Below are positions 41,058 to 50,090 of a stretch of DNA of 64,000 nt, piece by piece. This stretch comes from Lawsonibacter asaccharolyticus (lineage in GTDB: Bacteria; Bacillota; Clostridia; Oscillospirales; Oscillospiraceae): positions 1,674,001 to 1,738,000 of the forward strand of contig BFBT01000001.1 in assembly GCA_003112755.1 (NCBI GenBank), written 5' to 3'. The position numbers were made by a program, and so were the translations under genes. The notes under the pieces were generated by a model. That model saw only the letters and a list, made by a program, of their open reading frames with translations, was not told where the DNA came from and did no database searches. Positions within the stretch are counted from its first letter, which is position 1. Each line of letters starts with the position of its first letter.

Positions 41058-42890
41058 ATGAGCAAGAAACTGGTATCTGACCTGTTGGTAGACTACCTGG
41101 AGCGCCGGGGTGTCACCAAGCTGTTCGGACTGTGCGGCCACACCGTCATCGGCATGCTGGACGCCCTTTCCCGCAGCAAGAAGATCGAGTACATCGGCAC
41201 CCGGCATGAGGCCGTGGCTTCCACCGCGGCTGACGGCTACGCCCGCATCACCCACAAGGCCTCCGTGGTCATGTGCCACCTGGGCCCCGGCCTGACCAAC
41301 GTGCTCACCGGCGTGGCCAACGCCTCCCTGGACTCCATCCCCATGGTGGTCATCGCGGGCGATGTGCCCAGCTACTACTTCGGCCGTCACCCCCATCAGG
41401 AGATCCAGATGCATGAGGACGGTGACCAGTACAGCATGCTCAAGCCCGTGTGCAAGCGCAGCTGGCGTGTGGACGATGTGGAGGCCCTGCCCTACATCCT
41501 GGACAAGGCGTTCCGTCTGGCTGAGGCCGGCCGTCCCGGCCCCGTCCTGGTGGACGTGCCCATGGACATGTTCTCCCGTGAGATGGAGGAGGAGCTGTGG
41601 GCCCGCACCTACAAGGACAGCCATGTGACCATGAAGCCCGCCCTGGACCCCGCTGCCGCCAAGGCCATTGCCAAGAAGCTGGTGGAGGCCAAGAACCCCG
41701 TCCTCCACGCCGGCGGCGGCATCCTGCTGGCTCAGGCCTCCGAGGAGCTGGCCGCTCTGGCCGAGTTCCTGGATCTCCCTGTGTCCCGCACTCTGGCCGG
41801 CCAGGGCTGCCTGTCCGACCAGCATCCCCTGATGGTGGGCCAGACCGGCTTCTGGGGCCTGGAGTTCACCCACTCCCTGACCACCAATGCCGACGTGATC
41901 CTGGGCCTGGGCACCCGCTTCGGCGAGGCCGACAGCTCCAGCTGGTATCAGGGCGTCACCTTCGATCCCGATAAGACCACCTTCCTGCAGATCGACATCG
42001 ACCCCAACGAGATCGGCCGCAACTACGCTGTGGAGATCGGCGCCATCGGCGACCTGAAGATCGGCCTGGCCCAGATCCTGGAGGAAGTGAAGAAGATCTG
42101 CCCCGAGGGCAAGAGCAACCCCGAGCTGCGTGAGCAGATCGCTGCCGCCAAGGCCGCGTTCAAGGCCAGCAACGAGGCCATCTCCAACGACGGCCGCTTC
42201 CCCATGACTCCCCAGCGCATCCTGAAGGACGTGAAGGAGGTCATCCCCGAGGACGCCATCATCTTCACCGATGTGGGCTGGAACAAGAACGGCGTGGCCC
42301 AGGAGTTCGACATCACCGTTCCTGGCACCATCCACCACTCCTCCGGTCTGGCTACCATGGGCTTCGGCGCTTCCGCCGTCCTGGGCGGCAAGCTGGCTGC
42401 CCCCGATAAGATCGTGCTGACCCTCACCGGCGACGGCGGCTTCGGCGTCAACCCCACCTGCATGGCTACTGCCGTGGAGAAGGGCATCGCCTGCACCTGG
42501 GTGGTCATGAACAACTCCGCTTTCGGCACCATCGCCGGTCTGGAGAACGCCAACTACAAGACCAAGTTCGGCACCGTGTTCCACACTCCCGATGGGGAGT
42601 CCTACAGCCCCTGCTGGGCCGACGTGGCCAAGGCCTACGGTGTGGACTCCATCCGCTGCTCTACCGCTGACGAGTTCAAGCCCGCCCTGGAGAAGGCCAT
42701 CGAGGCCAACAAGGCCGGCAAGCCCTTCCTGGTGGAGGCCCCCATGGAGAACATCGTGGTGCCCACCCCCGGCTGCTGGAACATCAACGACATTTACAGC
42801 CCCAACGAGCTGGTCAAGGAGGGCAAGCTGGTCAAGAAGGAGAACGGCCAGTACGTCGCCCCCAGCCACTCCAAGTCCCACAACGCCTAA
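41058..42890 (+). CDS. Thiamine-diphosphate enzyme, acetolactate-synthase/decarboxylase-like
   Basis: A 610-residue ThDP enzyme with the three usual domains: N-terminal Pyr domain with the catalytic Glu in IGTRHEAVASTAADGYAR, central domain, and C-terminal PP domain with the GDG...NN cofactor motif (TGDGGFGVNPTCMATAVEKG and VVMNNSAFG). Relatives include acetolactate synthase, glyoxylate carboligase, IolD and benzoylformate/oxalyl-CoA decarboxylases. No small regulatory subunit or branched-chain genes are near, arguing against a biosynthetic AHAS. GGAGG precedes the start. Strong codon bias implies high expression. Reaction unknown. Confidence 0.82.
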   Translation: MSKKLVSDLLVDYLERRGVTKLFGLCGHTVIGMLDALSRSKKIEYIGTRHEAVASTAADGYARITHKASVVMCHLGPGLTNVLTGVANASLDSIPMVVIAGDVPSYYFGRHPHQEIQMHEDGDQYSMLKPVCKRSWRVDDVEALPYILDKAFRLAEAGRPGPVLVDVPMDMFSREMEEELWARTYKDSHVTMKPALDPAAAKAIAKKLVEAKNPVLHAGGGILLAQASEELAALAEFLDLPVSRTLAGQGCLSDQHPLMVGQTGFWGLEFTHSLTTNADVILGLGTRFGEADSSSWYQGVTFDPDKTTFLQIDIDPNEIGRNYAVEIGAIGDLKIGLAQILEEVKKICPEGKSNPELREQIAAAKAAFKASNEAISNDGRFPMTPQRILKDVKEVIPEDAIIFTDVGWNKNGVAQEFDITVPGTIHHSSGLATMGFGASAVLGGKLAAPDKIVLTLTGDGGFGVNPTCMATAVEKGIACTWVVMNNSAFGTIAGLENANYKTKFGTVFHTPDGESYSPCWADVAKAYGVDSIRCSTADEFKPALEKAIEANKAGKPFLVEAPMENIVVPTPGCWNINDIYSPNELVKEGKLVKKENGQYVAPSHSKSHNA

Positions 42891-42925
42891 GTTTGCCCCG
42901 CACTTCCTTCTTGTGTGTTTTTTCA

Positions 42926-42968
42926 GAGAAATGCCGCCCCACTTGGGGCGGCATTTCTCGTCTTTCTA
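42926..42968 (+). terminator. Terminator after the ThDP enzyme gene
   Basis: A 15-bp perfect stem GAGAAATGCCGCCCC with complement, loop ACTT, followed by GTCTTTCT. Confidence 0.88.
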
Positions 42969-43148
42969 GAAAAGGGCGCAGAGAATGTAAAAATTGAGAC
43001 CACAGATTGGACGGCCGGAAGTTGCGGCTAATTTCCTTGACACCCCATCTCCGTGGGGGTACAATATCTCACAACAGGACATATGAAGGCAGCTTTGCAG
43101 GCCGGACCGGGGAAGGGGCCGGCCTGCGGAAGTGGAGGAAGTTCAGAT

Positions 43149-43853
43149 ATGGCAAAACATGTAAAGCGGTCGGTGGTCCCCATCTATCTGGTGGGTGCGG
43201 TCTGGCTGGCCTATGCGCTGCTGTTCCCACTGTACCAGCCGGTCCATTACCTGCTGTGCGGGGCGCTGTCGGCGGCGGCCTTCATCGTGGGGAAGGGACT
43301 CTTCCCCAATAAGGTGTATGAGGTGCCCGGAGAGCCGGAGGAGAACAAACAGGAGGAGCCCGAGAAGAAGGAACCTCCTAAAAGTACCGGCGATCCGGAG
43401 ATCGACGCCCTCATCAAAGAGCGGGACCGGGCGGTGGGTGAGATGCGCCGCCTCAACGACAGCATCGAGGACGAGGAGATATCCGCCCAGATCGATCATC
43501 TGGAGGAGGTCACCCGGAAGATCATCGACCTGGTGGTGAAGCAGCCTAAAAAGCTGCCCCAGATCCGCCGGTTTCTGGATTACTATCTGCCCACCACCCT
43601 GAAGATCCTGAATGCCTATGACCGTATGGATGCGGCCGGCATCTCGGGGGAAAATATCGACGCCACCAAGAAGAAGGTGGAGCAGATGATGGCTACCATC
43701 TCCCAGGCTTTTGACAGGCAGCTGGACGCCCTGTTCGGGGATGAGGCACTGGACATCTCTACCGATATCACCGTCATGGAGCAGATGCTCCAGCGGGAGG
43801 GGCTGGGCGGCCAGAAGAAGGACGGAGACGGAGGCGTGACCCTGGAGCTGTGA
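43149..43853 (+). CDS. xpaC: XpaC-like membrane protein (5-bromo-4-chloroindolyl phosphate hydrolysis family)
   Basis: A 234-residue protein. Two hydrophobic helices at the N-terminus (residues ~10-50) are followed by an acidic linker and a coiled helical domain (EIDALIKERDRAVGEMRRLN onward) typical of XpaC. ATG 43149 has GGAGG ten bases upstream. As in Bacillus (yceG-yceH) and many clostridia it is paired with telA. The family name comes from an indirect phenotype; the biochemical function is not established. Confidence 0.82.
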   Translation: MAKHVKRSVVPIYLVGAVWLAYALLFPLYQPVHYLLCGALSAAAFIVGKGLFPNKVYEVPGEPEENKQEEPEKKEPPKSTGDPEIDALIKERDRAVGEMRRLNDSIEDEEISAQIDHLEEVTRKIIDLVVKQPKKLPQIRRFLDYYLPTTLKILNAYDRMDAAGISGENIDATKKKVEQMMATISQAFDRQLDALFGDEALDISTDITVMEQMLQREGLGGQKKDGDGGVTLEL

Positions 43854-44016
43854 GCCGAGAAGAGTGGGGGAGACCGTGGAACAGGTGGAGAAACTGATCA
43901 TGGGGCAATGGAGATGGCCGTGCTGACGGGATATGACTTCTGGAAAGCGGGGACCGAGGTCCCGTGATATCTAGGACAATGAGATCAGAAACGTGACGAT
44001 ACAGGAGGAAACGACA

Positions 44017-45222
44017 ATGAGCGACAATCTGGATATGACCCCTCAGCTGACTCTGACGCCGGAGGCGGACACCGCTGCGGCCGCGGCACCGGCCGCCCCG
44101 GAGGCCCCCACCTTGACCCTCGAGCCTGCAGCGGCGGACCCGGCTGACGAGGCCGCAGCCCAGAAGGAGCGGGACGCTCACGCCGTCAAGCTGGATGAGA
44201 GCCAGCTCACGGAGGCGGAACGGAAGATGGTGGATGAGTTCTCCCAGAAGATCGACATCACCGACTCCAGCGTGGTGCTCCAGTACGGCGCCGCCGCCCA
44301 GAAGAACATCGCCGGCTTCTCGGAAAACGCACTGAACAACGTGCGGACCAAGGATCTGGGCGAGGTAGGGGAGGCCCTGTCCTCTCTAGTGGTGGAACTG
44401 AAGGGCTTCGGCAAGGAGGAAGACGAGGGCGGCTTCCTGGGCTTCTTCAAAAAGAAGCGGGATAAACTGGAGGCCATGAAGACGAGCTACGCCAAGGCCG
44501 AGGTCAACGTGGACAAGATCGTGCGGGTGCTGGAGAACCACCAGGTGGTGCTGATGAAGGACATCGCCATGTTGGACCAGATGTATGACCTCAACACCAA
44601 ATACTACAAAGAGCTGACTATGTATATCATCGCGGGGAAAAAGCGGCTGGAGCATGTCCGGGCCCACGACTTGGAGGAGCTGAAGAAGAAGGCCGCCGAG
44701 ACCGGGGCCCAGGAGGACGCACAGAAATACAACGACTATGCCAACCTGTGTAACCGCTTTGAGAAGAAGCTCCACGATTTGGAGCTCACCCGGATGATTT
44801 CCATCCAGATGGGCCCTCAGACTCGGCTGATCCAGAACAACGACACCCTGATGCTGGAGAAGATCCAGTCCTCCCTGGTCAACACCATCCCCCTGTGGAA
44901 GAGCCAGATGGTGCTGGCCCTGGGGCTGGAGCACAGCCGCCAGGCCACGGCCGCCCAGTCCGCAGTTACCGACATGACCAACCAGCTGCTCCAGAAGAAC
45001 GCGGACCTGCTGAAGATGGGCACTATCGAGACCGCCCGGGAATCTGAGCGCTCCGTGGTGGATATCCAGACCCTCCAGCACACCAACCAGCAGTTGATTT
45101 CCACCCTGGACGAGGTGATGAAGATCCAGCAGGAGGGCAGCCAGAAGCGGAAGGAGGCCGAGCTGGAGCTGGGCCGCATTGAGGGCGAGCTGAAGCAGAA
45201 GCTGCTGGAGCTGAGAGGCTGA
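44017..45222 (+). CDS. telA: TelA-family toxic anion resistance protein
   Basis: A 401-residue cytoplasmic, mostly helical/coiled-coil protein. After a low-complexity Ala/Pro N-terminus (~50 residues) it shows the TelA core: KIDITDSSVVLQYGAAAQKN, GFFKKKRDKLEAMKTSYAKA, IPLWKSQMVLALGLEHSRQA and ETLQHTN-like helices near the end. Family members are linked to tellurite and antimicrobial-stress tolerance. ATG 44017 follows CAGGAGG, 163 bases after xpaC. Co-occurrence with xpaC and a TPM protein supports an envelope-stress module. Confidence 0.88.
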   Translation: MSDNLDMTPQLTLTPEADTAAAAAPAAPEAPTLTLEPAAADPADEAAAQKERDAHAVKLDESQLTEAERKMVDEFSQKIDITDSSVVLQYGAAAQKNIAGFSENALNNVRTKDLGEVGEALSSLVVELKGFGKEEDEGGFLGFFKKKRDKLEAMKTSYAKAEVNVDKIVRVLENHQVVLMKDIAMLDQMYDLNTKYYKELTMYIIAGKKRLEHVRAHDLEELKKKAAETGAQEDAQKYNDYANLCNRFEKKLHDLELTRMISIQMGPQTRLIQNNDTLMLEKIQSSLVNTIPLWKSQMVLALGLEHSRQATAAQSAVTDMTNQLLQKNADLLKMGTIETARESERSVVDIQTLQHTNQQLISTLDEVMKIQQEGSQKRKEAELELGRIEGELKQKLLELRG

Positions 45223-45258
45223 GGCCGGCGGTCCTGTCCCGCTGCGTGAGGTGAAACG

Positions 45259-46344
45259 ATGAACTTTTTGAAAAAGACTTGGGTGGCCATAGCGCTGACT
45301 GTGATCATGGTCGTGGCGGCTATCGGCGTGGGTCAGCTGCGGGCTCCCGTCCCCGGAATGCCCACAGACACATCCAACAGTGCCTCCGGCGCGCTGGACA
45401 CCTCCCTGTCCACGTCGGAGTATGACACCTGGATCTCAGATCAGGCCGGGGTGCTGTCCTCCTCCGCAGAGGAGCAGATCAGCCTCTATAACGCCAACTG
45501 GGACTATCGGTACAACAGTCTGATCGCCGTACTGATGGTGGACAGCCTGGATGGGCAGGACATCGAAAGCTATGCTTACGACCAGGGGACCCAGATCGGC
45601 CTGGGCCAGGGCGACGCCCTGCTGGTGGCTGCGGTGGATGACGAGCTCTATTACGTGGCTACAGGCAACGACTTCTCCACCATCCTGACCAGCAGTGTGA
45701 CTTCCCGGCTGGATGGGATGCTTTCCAGCAACTTCGGTGCCCAGCGCTTTGAAGAGGGTGTGCTGTCCTTCTTTGCGGAGATGAACCAGGTATATATAGA
45801 CAACTTCGGACTGGGCAACGCCGGAGGGGGAGGGAGCTACCAGGTCAATGAGCGGACCATGGGGGTGATCTCCCTGCTGGTCCTTCTGGTGGCGGCCCTG
45901 ATGGTGCTCTCCGCCATCGACCGGGCGCGCTACAACAGCTACCGGGCACGTTTTTATGGGGTGGCCTCCCCACCCTATGTGTTCCGGCCTATCCTCTTCT
46001 GGCATGGTCCGGGATACGGCTGGTACCGGCGCCATTGGCACCGTCCGCCGCCGCCACCGCCCGGAGGTCCGAGAGGGCCCAGAGGACCAGGTGACCCCGG
46101 TGGATTTGGCGGGATCGGCGGCGGCAGCCGTCCGCGGAGCGGAGGATCACGTGGCGGCGGCTTTGGCGGCAGCGGTGGTTTCGGAGGCTCCTTCGGCGGC
46201 AGCCGCGGCGGAGGCTTCGGCGGTTCCCGCGGCGGTGGCTTTGGTGGGAGCTTCGGCGGTCGTGGCGGAAGCTTCGGTGGCCGTGGCGGAGGCTTCGGAG
46301 GCGGCTTTGGCGGTGGCCGCGGCGGCGGCTTTGGCGGCCGGTGA
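45259..46344 (+). CDS. TPM-domain membrane protein with glycine-rich tail
   Basis: A 361-residue protein. N-terminal membrane anchor (residues 8-24), extracellular TPM domain at ~50-190 (WISDQAGVLSSSAEEQISLY; GLGQGDALLVAAVDDELYYV), second membrane helix at ~205-222, then a ~120-residue tail of Gly/Arg/Ser/Phe repeats (GGFGGS and GGGFGG units). TPM domains (YgcG/Psb32 type) are acid-phosphatase-like and implicated in membrane protein maintenance. It follows telA by 36 bases. The low-complexity tail creates long spurious frames on both strands. Confidence 0.82.
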   Translation: MNFLKKTWVAIALTVIMVVAAIGVGQLRAPVPGMPTDTSNSASGALDTSLSTSEYDTWISDQAGVLSSSAEEQISLYNANWDYRYNSLIAVLMVDSLDGQDIESYAYDQGTQIGLGQGDALLVAAVDDELYYVATGNDFSTILTSSVTSRLDGMLSSNFGAQRFEEGVLSFFAEMNQVYIDNFGLGNAGGGGSYQVNERTMGVISLLVLLVAALMVLSAIDRARYNSYRARFYGVASPPYVFRPILFWHGPGYGWYRRHWHRPPPPPPGGPRGPRGPGDPGGFGGIGGGSRPRSGGSRGGGFGGSGGFGGSFGGSRGGGFGGSRGGGFGGSFGGRGGSFGGRGGGFGGGFGGGRGGGFGGR

Positions 46345-46482
46345 GTGCTGAACAGCAGAATGCCCCGTCCCGCCGTCACCGGTCCGCGTCTGGCTGGTCC
46401 CCAGCATGGGCGGGGCTTCCTCCCAAGAGGGCCGGAGACCCGGCCAGGGCCCAGAGGACCTGAAAGAAATGCAAGCAGACAG

Positions 46483-46548
46483 CCCCTTAAGGGGCCCTGA
46501 AAAGTTTGGGATCTCTCCCCTTTTCGGGCCTCTTAAGGGGCGCTTTTT
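46483..46548 (+). terminator. Large terminator after the TPM gene
   Basis: A ~21-bp stem (CCCCTTAAG, GGCCC and GAAAAG pairing with CTTTTC, GGGCC and CTTAAGGGG, one bulge and one wobble) followed by CGCTTTTT. Confidence 0.85.
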
Positions 46549-46647
46549 ATGCCTGCGGCCTGTAAGGAGACAAAAAAGCAGAAAATGAATGTTGCGATTA
46601 TGTTGCTATTATATAAAAATTAGTGAAAATATTGTGAACTAAATCAA

Positions 46648-46676
46648 TTGAATTTTGGAGCCCGACTTTCTATAAT
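46648..46676 (+). promoter_or_regulatory. Promoter of the permease-amidase operon
   Basis: TTGAAT (46648-46653), 17-base spacer, TATAAT (46671-46676), 47 bases before the start codon. Confidence 0.75.
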
Positions 46677-46723
46677 GAGATCATACCACTCCGGCAAAAA
46701 ATAAAAGCTGAGGAGAGATGAAC

Positions 46724-47956
46724 ATGGGCGAAGAAAAAAGTAATGTTGTCATTACAGAGGAAGGAGCACTCAGTGTGAAGAAGCTGACCTTCTGGGAAGC
46801 AGCTATGATCATCGTGGGTGCAAATATCGGAGCCGGTATTTTAGGACTGGCTTATTCCTCCCGGAAGGCCGGATGGCCTATCCTGCTGATGTGGCTTATT
46901 ATCGCGGGGGTATTTACGACGGTCTCCATGCTGTATGTGGCTGAGACTACCCTCCGCACGAAAAAGCCCATGCAGCTGCCGGGGCTGGCAGAACGATATG
47001 TGGGAAAATTGGGGGCGGTACTGGTCTTTATTTCTGTGTGCGCCAACTCCATTGGCTGCATGATCTCCTATACCAGCGGCAGCGGAGAAATTTTGGCTGA
47101 GCTGCTGGGGATCTCCCCCACACTTGGAAGCCTGATCTTTACTGTGCCGGCCGTAGTAGTAGTGTGGCTGGGACTGAAAGCAACCGGCCTGGCAGAAAAA
47201 TTTATCAGTACCGGCATGATCATTTTGCTGGCCGTTATTATCGGGGTCTCCTTCTTATCTGGGAAAGCGGATATCAGCCAGGCGATCTACACCAACTGGA
47301 CCTATGCGGTGCCTGTGTTCAACGTGGCGATCTTCTGCTATATCGCCCAGTATGCAGTCCCTGAACTGGCCCGCGGCCTGCGGCATAATGCTCGCGCACT
47401 GCCCAAAGCGGTCACCATCGGCATGCTGATCACCGGGATACTGCTGGCACTGGTCCCTCTGGCTGTCATTTCCCTTACTGGACCGGACAATGTCACGGAG
47501 GTAGCGACGCTCGCCTGGGGCCAGGCGCTGGGCAGCTGGGCAATGTTTGTAGCCAACATTTTTGCCCTGTGCGCCATGATGACCTCTTACTGGGCAGTGG
47601 GCGGCTCTATGCTGACGAACATTGTGGACATGTTCAAGTTCAAGAGCGAGAATCATGTGCCGACCCGCCTGATCTCGCTGGCATGTGTGGTTCTGCCTCC
47701 ATTCATTTTAGCTTACAGCGGCTTGGTCAGCTTTGTAGACGCCATTTACCTGGCTGGGACCTTCGGTGGTGTCATTATGTCCATTCTGCCTGCGCTGATG
47801 GTAAACAGTGCCCGGAAAAACGGCGACATGGAGCCGCCCTGGAAGTGCGGCTGGTACTCTGCGCGGTGGGTCCAGGTGCTCATCATCACGCTCTTCTGTG
47901 CGGCAGCCCTCTATGCGGTTTTGGATCTGGTGGGGATCCTGCCCTCAGGCTGGTAA
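46724..47956 (+). CDS. Amino acid permease, aromatic/hydroxy amino acid (HAAAP-like) family
   Basis: A 410-residue, 11-helix transporter. The first helix carries IIVGANIGAGILGLAYSSRK, the unwound GxG-type substrate site of the APC superfamily; later SYWAVGGSMLTNIVDMF is typical of the Trp/Tyr/Ser permease branch. ATG 46724 is preferred because AGGAG at 46711 lies eight bases upstream; the ATG at 46718 is too close. The acetamidase/formamidase gene follows 18 bases later, suggesting import of an amino acid amide or similar compound. Confidence 0.8.
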   Translation: MGEEKSNVVITEEGALSVKKLTFWEAAMIIVGANIGAGILGLAYSSRKAGWPILLMWLIIAGVFTTVSMLYVAETTLRTKKPMQLPGLAERYVGKLGAVLVFISVCANSIGCMISYTSGSGEILAELLGISPTLGSLIFTVPAVVVVWLGLKATGLAEKFISTGMIILLAVIIGVSFLSGKADISQAIYTNWTYAVPVFNVAIFCYIAQYAVPELARGLRHNARALPKAVTIGMLITGILLALVPLAVISLTGPDNVTEVATLAWGQALGSWAMFVANIFALCAMMTSYWAVGGSMLTNIVDMFKFKSENHVPTRLISLACVVLPPFILAYSGLVSFVDAIYLAGTFGGVIMSILPALMVNSARKNGDMEPPWKCGWYSARWVQVLIITLFCAAALYAVLDLVGILPSGW

Positions 47957-47974
47957 AAGAGGGAGGAAAATGCA

Positions 47975-48868
47975 ATGCGTGTCATTCCCAAAGACAAAGT
48001 GATCTTCAGCTTCAATGCGGAGCATCCCTGTCAATATAGCGTCGAGGATGGGGAGACCTTCTGGGTGGAGACAGATGACTGTTACAGCGGCCAGATCACA
48101 GACGCCTCGGTAAAGCGTCCGGATATCGATATCACGATCATGGACTGCTCTGTTGGGCCGATCGAGGTGCGGGGTGCCAAGCCGGGAGATACCCTGTGTG
48201 TGGAGATCCTGGCCATTGAGCTCGGCAGACAGGGGGTTATGGTGACCTCAAAGGGATTGGGCGTACTGGGGGACCGGATTACAGAGGCTGACACTAAGGT
48301 GATTCCCATTGAGGATGGATTTGCCTGCTTTTCTGACAAGATCCGTCTCCCATTGACCCCAATGGTGGGTGTGTGCGGGGTAGCCCCCAGACCTGGGCTG
48401 GATATCCACTGTGCAGTGCCGGGGGATCACGGCTCTAATATGGATACGAAGATGGTGAAGGCGGGGGCCCGTGTCTATCTTCCTGTGTCGGTCCCAGGAG
48501 CCGGCCTGGCAGTGGGGGACCTGCACGCCTGTATGGGTGACGGGGAATTAAGCGGGACCGGGATCGAGACACCCGGCCGGATCTGTCTCAAAACCACGCT
48601 TTACAAGGACCGGTCGGTGAGCAGACCGGTCATCGAGACAGTGGAAGCCCTCTATTTTACAGCATCCGCTGTGACTTTGGACGATGCTATTCGATTGGCG
48701 GTATCTGATACAGTTGCCTTTCTGGAGAAAAAACTGGAACTGGATTTTCCGGATGCATACCGTTTGCTAAGTGCGACTTGTGACATTCAGATCAGTCAGG
48801 TAGTCAATGATTTGAAGACAGTTCGGGTCCGCTGCCCCAAATTTGATACAGGGATCCCCACGCTGTGA
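47975..48868 (+). CDS. Acetamidase/formamidase family protein
   Basis: A 297-residue FmdA/AmdA-family amidohydrolase that releases ammonia from short amides. Recognisable segments are VETDDCYSGQITDASV at the N-terminus, GPIEVRGAKPGDTLCVEILA, the HCAVPGDHGSNMDTK loop, and the signature GDLHACMGDGELSGTGIE that holds metal-binding residues. Cotranscribed with the permease upstream. GGGAGG precedes ATG 47975. Confidence 0.88.
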   Translation: MRVIPKDKVIFSFNAEHPCQYSVEDGETFWVETDDCYSGQITDASVKRPDIDITIMDCSVGPIEVRGAKPGDTLCVEILAIELGRQGVMVTSKGLGVLGDRITEADTKVIPIEDGFACFSDKIRLPLTPMVGVCGVAPRPGLDIHCAVPGDHGSNMDTKMVKAGARVYLPVSVPGAGLAVGDLHACMGDGELSGTGIETPGRICLKTTLYKDRSVSRPVIETVEALYFTASAVTLDDAIRLAVSDTVAFLEKKLELDFPDAYRLLSATCDIQISQVVNDLKTVRVRCPKFDTGIPTL

Positions 48869-48881
48869 GGCGCGGCCAATG

Positions 48882-48919
48882 TCCAGACAGCCCCTGATCG
48901 GGGGCTGTCTGGCATTTTT
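48882..48919 (+). terminator. Terminator after the amidase gene
   Basis: CCAGACAGCCCC/GGGGCTGTCTGG stem, loop TGATCG, followed by CATTTTTG. Confidence 0.9.
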
Positions 48920-49001
48920 GCACTTATACGTCCGGCTTGAACGCTTCAGCGTTCCATGATATACTGACTTTGACCCGGTTAGAAAGGGGGGAGGTGGGCC
49001 T

Positions 49002-50090
49002 GTGCTCGGTAAGATAAGGCGGATGTGTCCCCTCTGCTGGCAGGACAGCGTGATTTTAGTGGTGACCATGGCGGTGGTATTGGACCTGGGTCTGCTGCTC
49101 CAGCCCGTAGGGGCGGATGACTGCCATGCAGCCTTGCTTTTTGTGACAGGTGTCTTGGTGGTGGCCCGTTCTACCAATGGATATTTTTATGGGATGACGG
49201 CGAGCCTGATCGCCGCAGTGGTCGTGAATTATGCCTTTATGGAACCCTATTACCGGTTTGAGCTGCGGGGGGCTGGTTACCCATTCACATTTGTCACACT
49301 GTTTAGTGTCTCTATCGTGACCAGCGCGCTTACTACCCATATCAAAGAGCAGGAGGAGGCCCAGATCGAGGCGGAGCGGGAGCGACTGCGCGCCAATCTG
49401 CTCCGGGCAGTGGGGCATGACCTGCGGACTCCGCTGACTTCCATCATCGGATCAGCAGAGGCGATACTCAGTCCGGGAAATTGTCTGAGCGATGAGGAGA
49501 ACAGGACCCTGCTCCGCAATGTGTGCAGTGAAGCAGAGTGGATGATCCGTATGGTAGAAAATTTATTGTCTATCACCCGTGTAGGCGGGGCGTCTTACCA
49601 CTTGAAAAAGAGTCCGGAGATGCCAGAGGAAGTAGTGGGTGAGGTAATGGAAAAATTCCAAAAGCACTTCCCCAATACCACAGTGGAAGTAGAGGTGCCT
49701 GACGTCCTGCTGGAAGTGCCTATGGATGCGATGCTGATCGAGCAGGTGCTATACAACCTGATGGAAAATGCGGTGATCCATGGGATGGCGGAGAAGATCC
49801 GGATTCGGGTAGATGCGGGAAAGCACTGGGTCCGTTTTTCTGTCAGTGACAACGGGGCGGGGATCCCGCAGGAAAAGTTGGAGCATCTATGCGGGGACTA
49901 TATGGAATTGGCAGATACCAGTTCTGGAGATAAAAAACACAATATGGGTATTGGGCTGATCGTCTGCCGCGATATTATCAAGGTGCACGGAGGAAATTTT
50001 GAAGGCAGAAATCAGCTGGAGGGAGGCACGGAGTTTTGGTTCACGCTTCCCTTAAAGGAGGAACGGCAGTATGGCGGTCATAAAGGATAA
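49002..50090 (+). CDS. KdpD-like sensor histidine kinase, short form
   Basis: A 362-residue kinase. Four helices at residues ~16-110 form a DUF4118/KdpD-type membrane domain. HisKA phospho-acceptor box AVGHDLRTPLTSIIGSAEAI (His139), then N box YNLMENAVIHG, G1 box SVSDNGAGIP and G2 box HNMGIGLIVC. It lacks the ~500-residue N-terminal KdpD/USP region of the classical K sensor. GTG 49002 is chosen because GAGG lies seven bases upstream; ATG 49023 is an alternative. The regulator gene overlaps its end by 20 bases. No kdpFABC genes in the window. Confidence 0.85.
   Translation: MLGKIRRMCPLCWQDSVILVVTMAVVLDLGLLLQPVGADDCHAALLFVTGVLVVARSTNGYFYGMTASLIAAVVVNYAFMEPYYRFELRGAGYPFTFVTLFSVSIVTSALTTHIKEQEEAQIEAERERLRANLLRAVGHDLRTPLTSIIGSAEAILSPGNCLSDEENRTLLRNVCSEAEWMIRMVENLLSITRVGGASYHLKKSPEMPEEVVGEVMEKFQKHFPNTTVEVEVPDVLLEVPMDAMLIEQVLYNLMENAVIHGMAEKIRIRVDAGKHWVRFSVSDNGAGIPQEKLEHLCGDYMELADTSSGDKKHNMGIGLIVCRDIIKVHGGNFEGRNQLEGGTEFWFTLPLKEERQYGGHKG

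Noticed and set aside
41058..42890. Biosynthetic acetolactate synthase (ilvB)
   Set aside because: No ilvH/ilvC/leu neighbours and a catabolic setting with TRAP and LysR genes; annotated only as an AHAS-like ThDP enzyme.
45960..46345. Pro-rich and Ala/Thr-rich frames opposite or overlapping the TPM gene tail
   Set aside because: They are out-of-frame readings of the Gly-rich repeat region.
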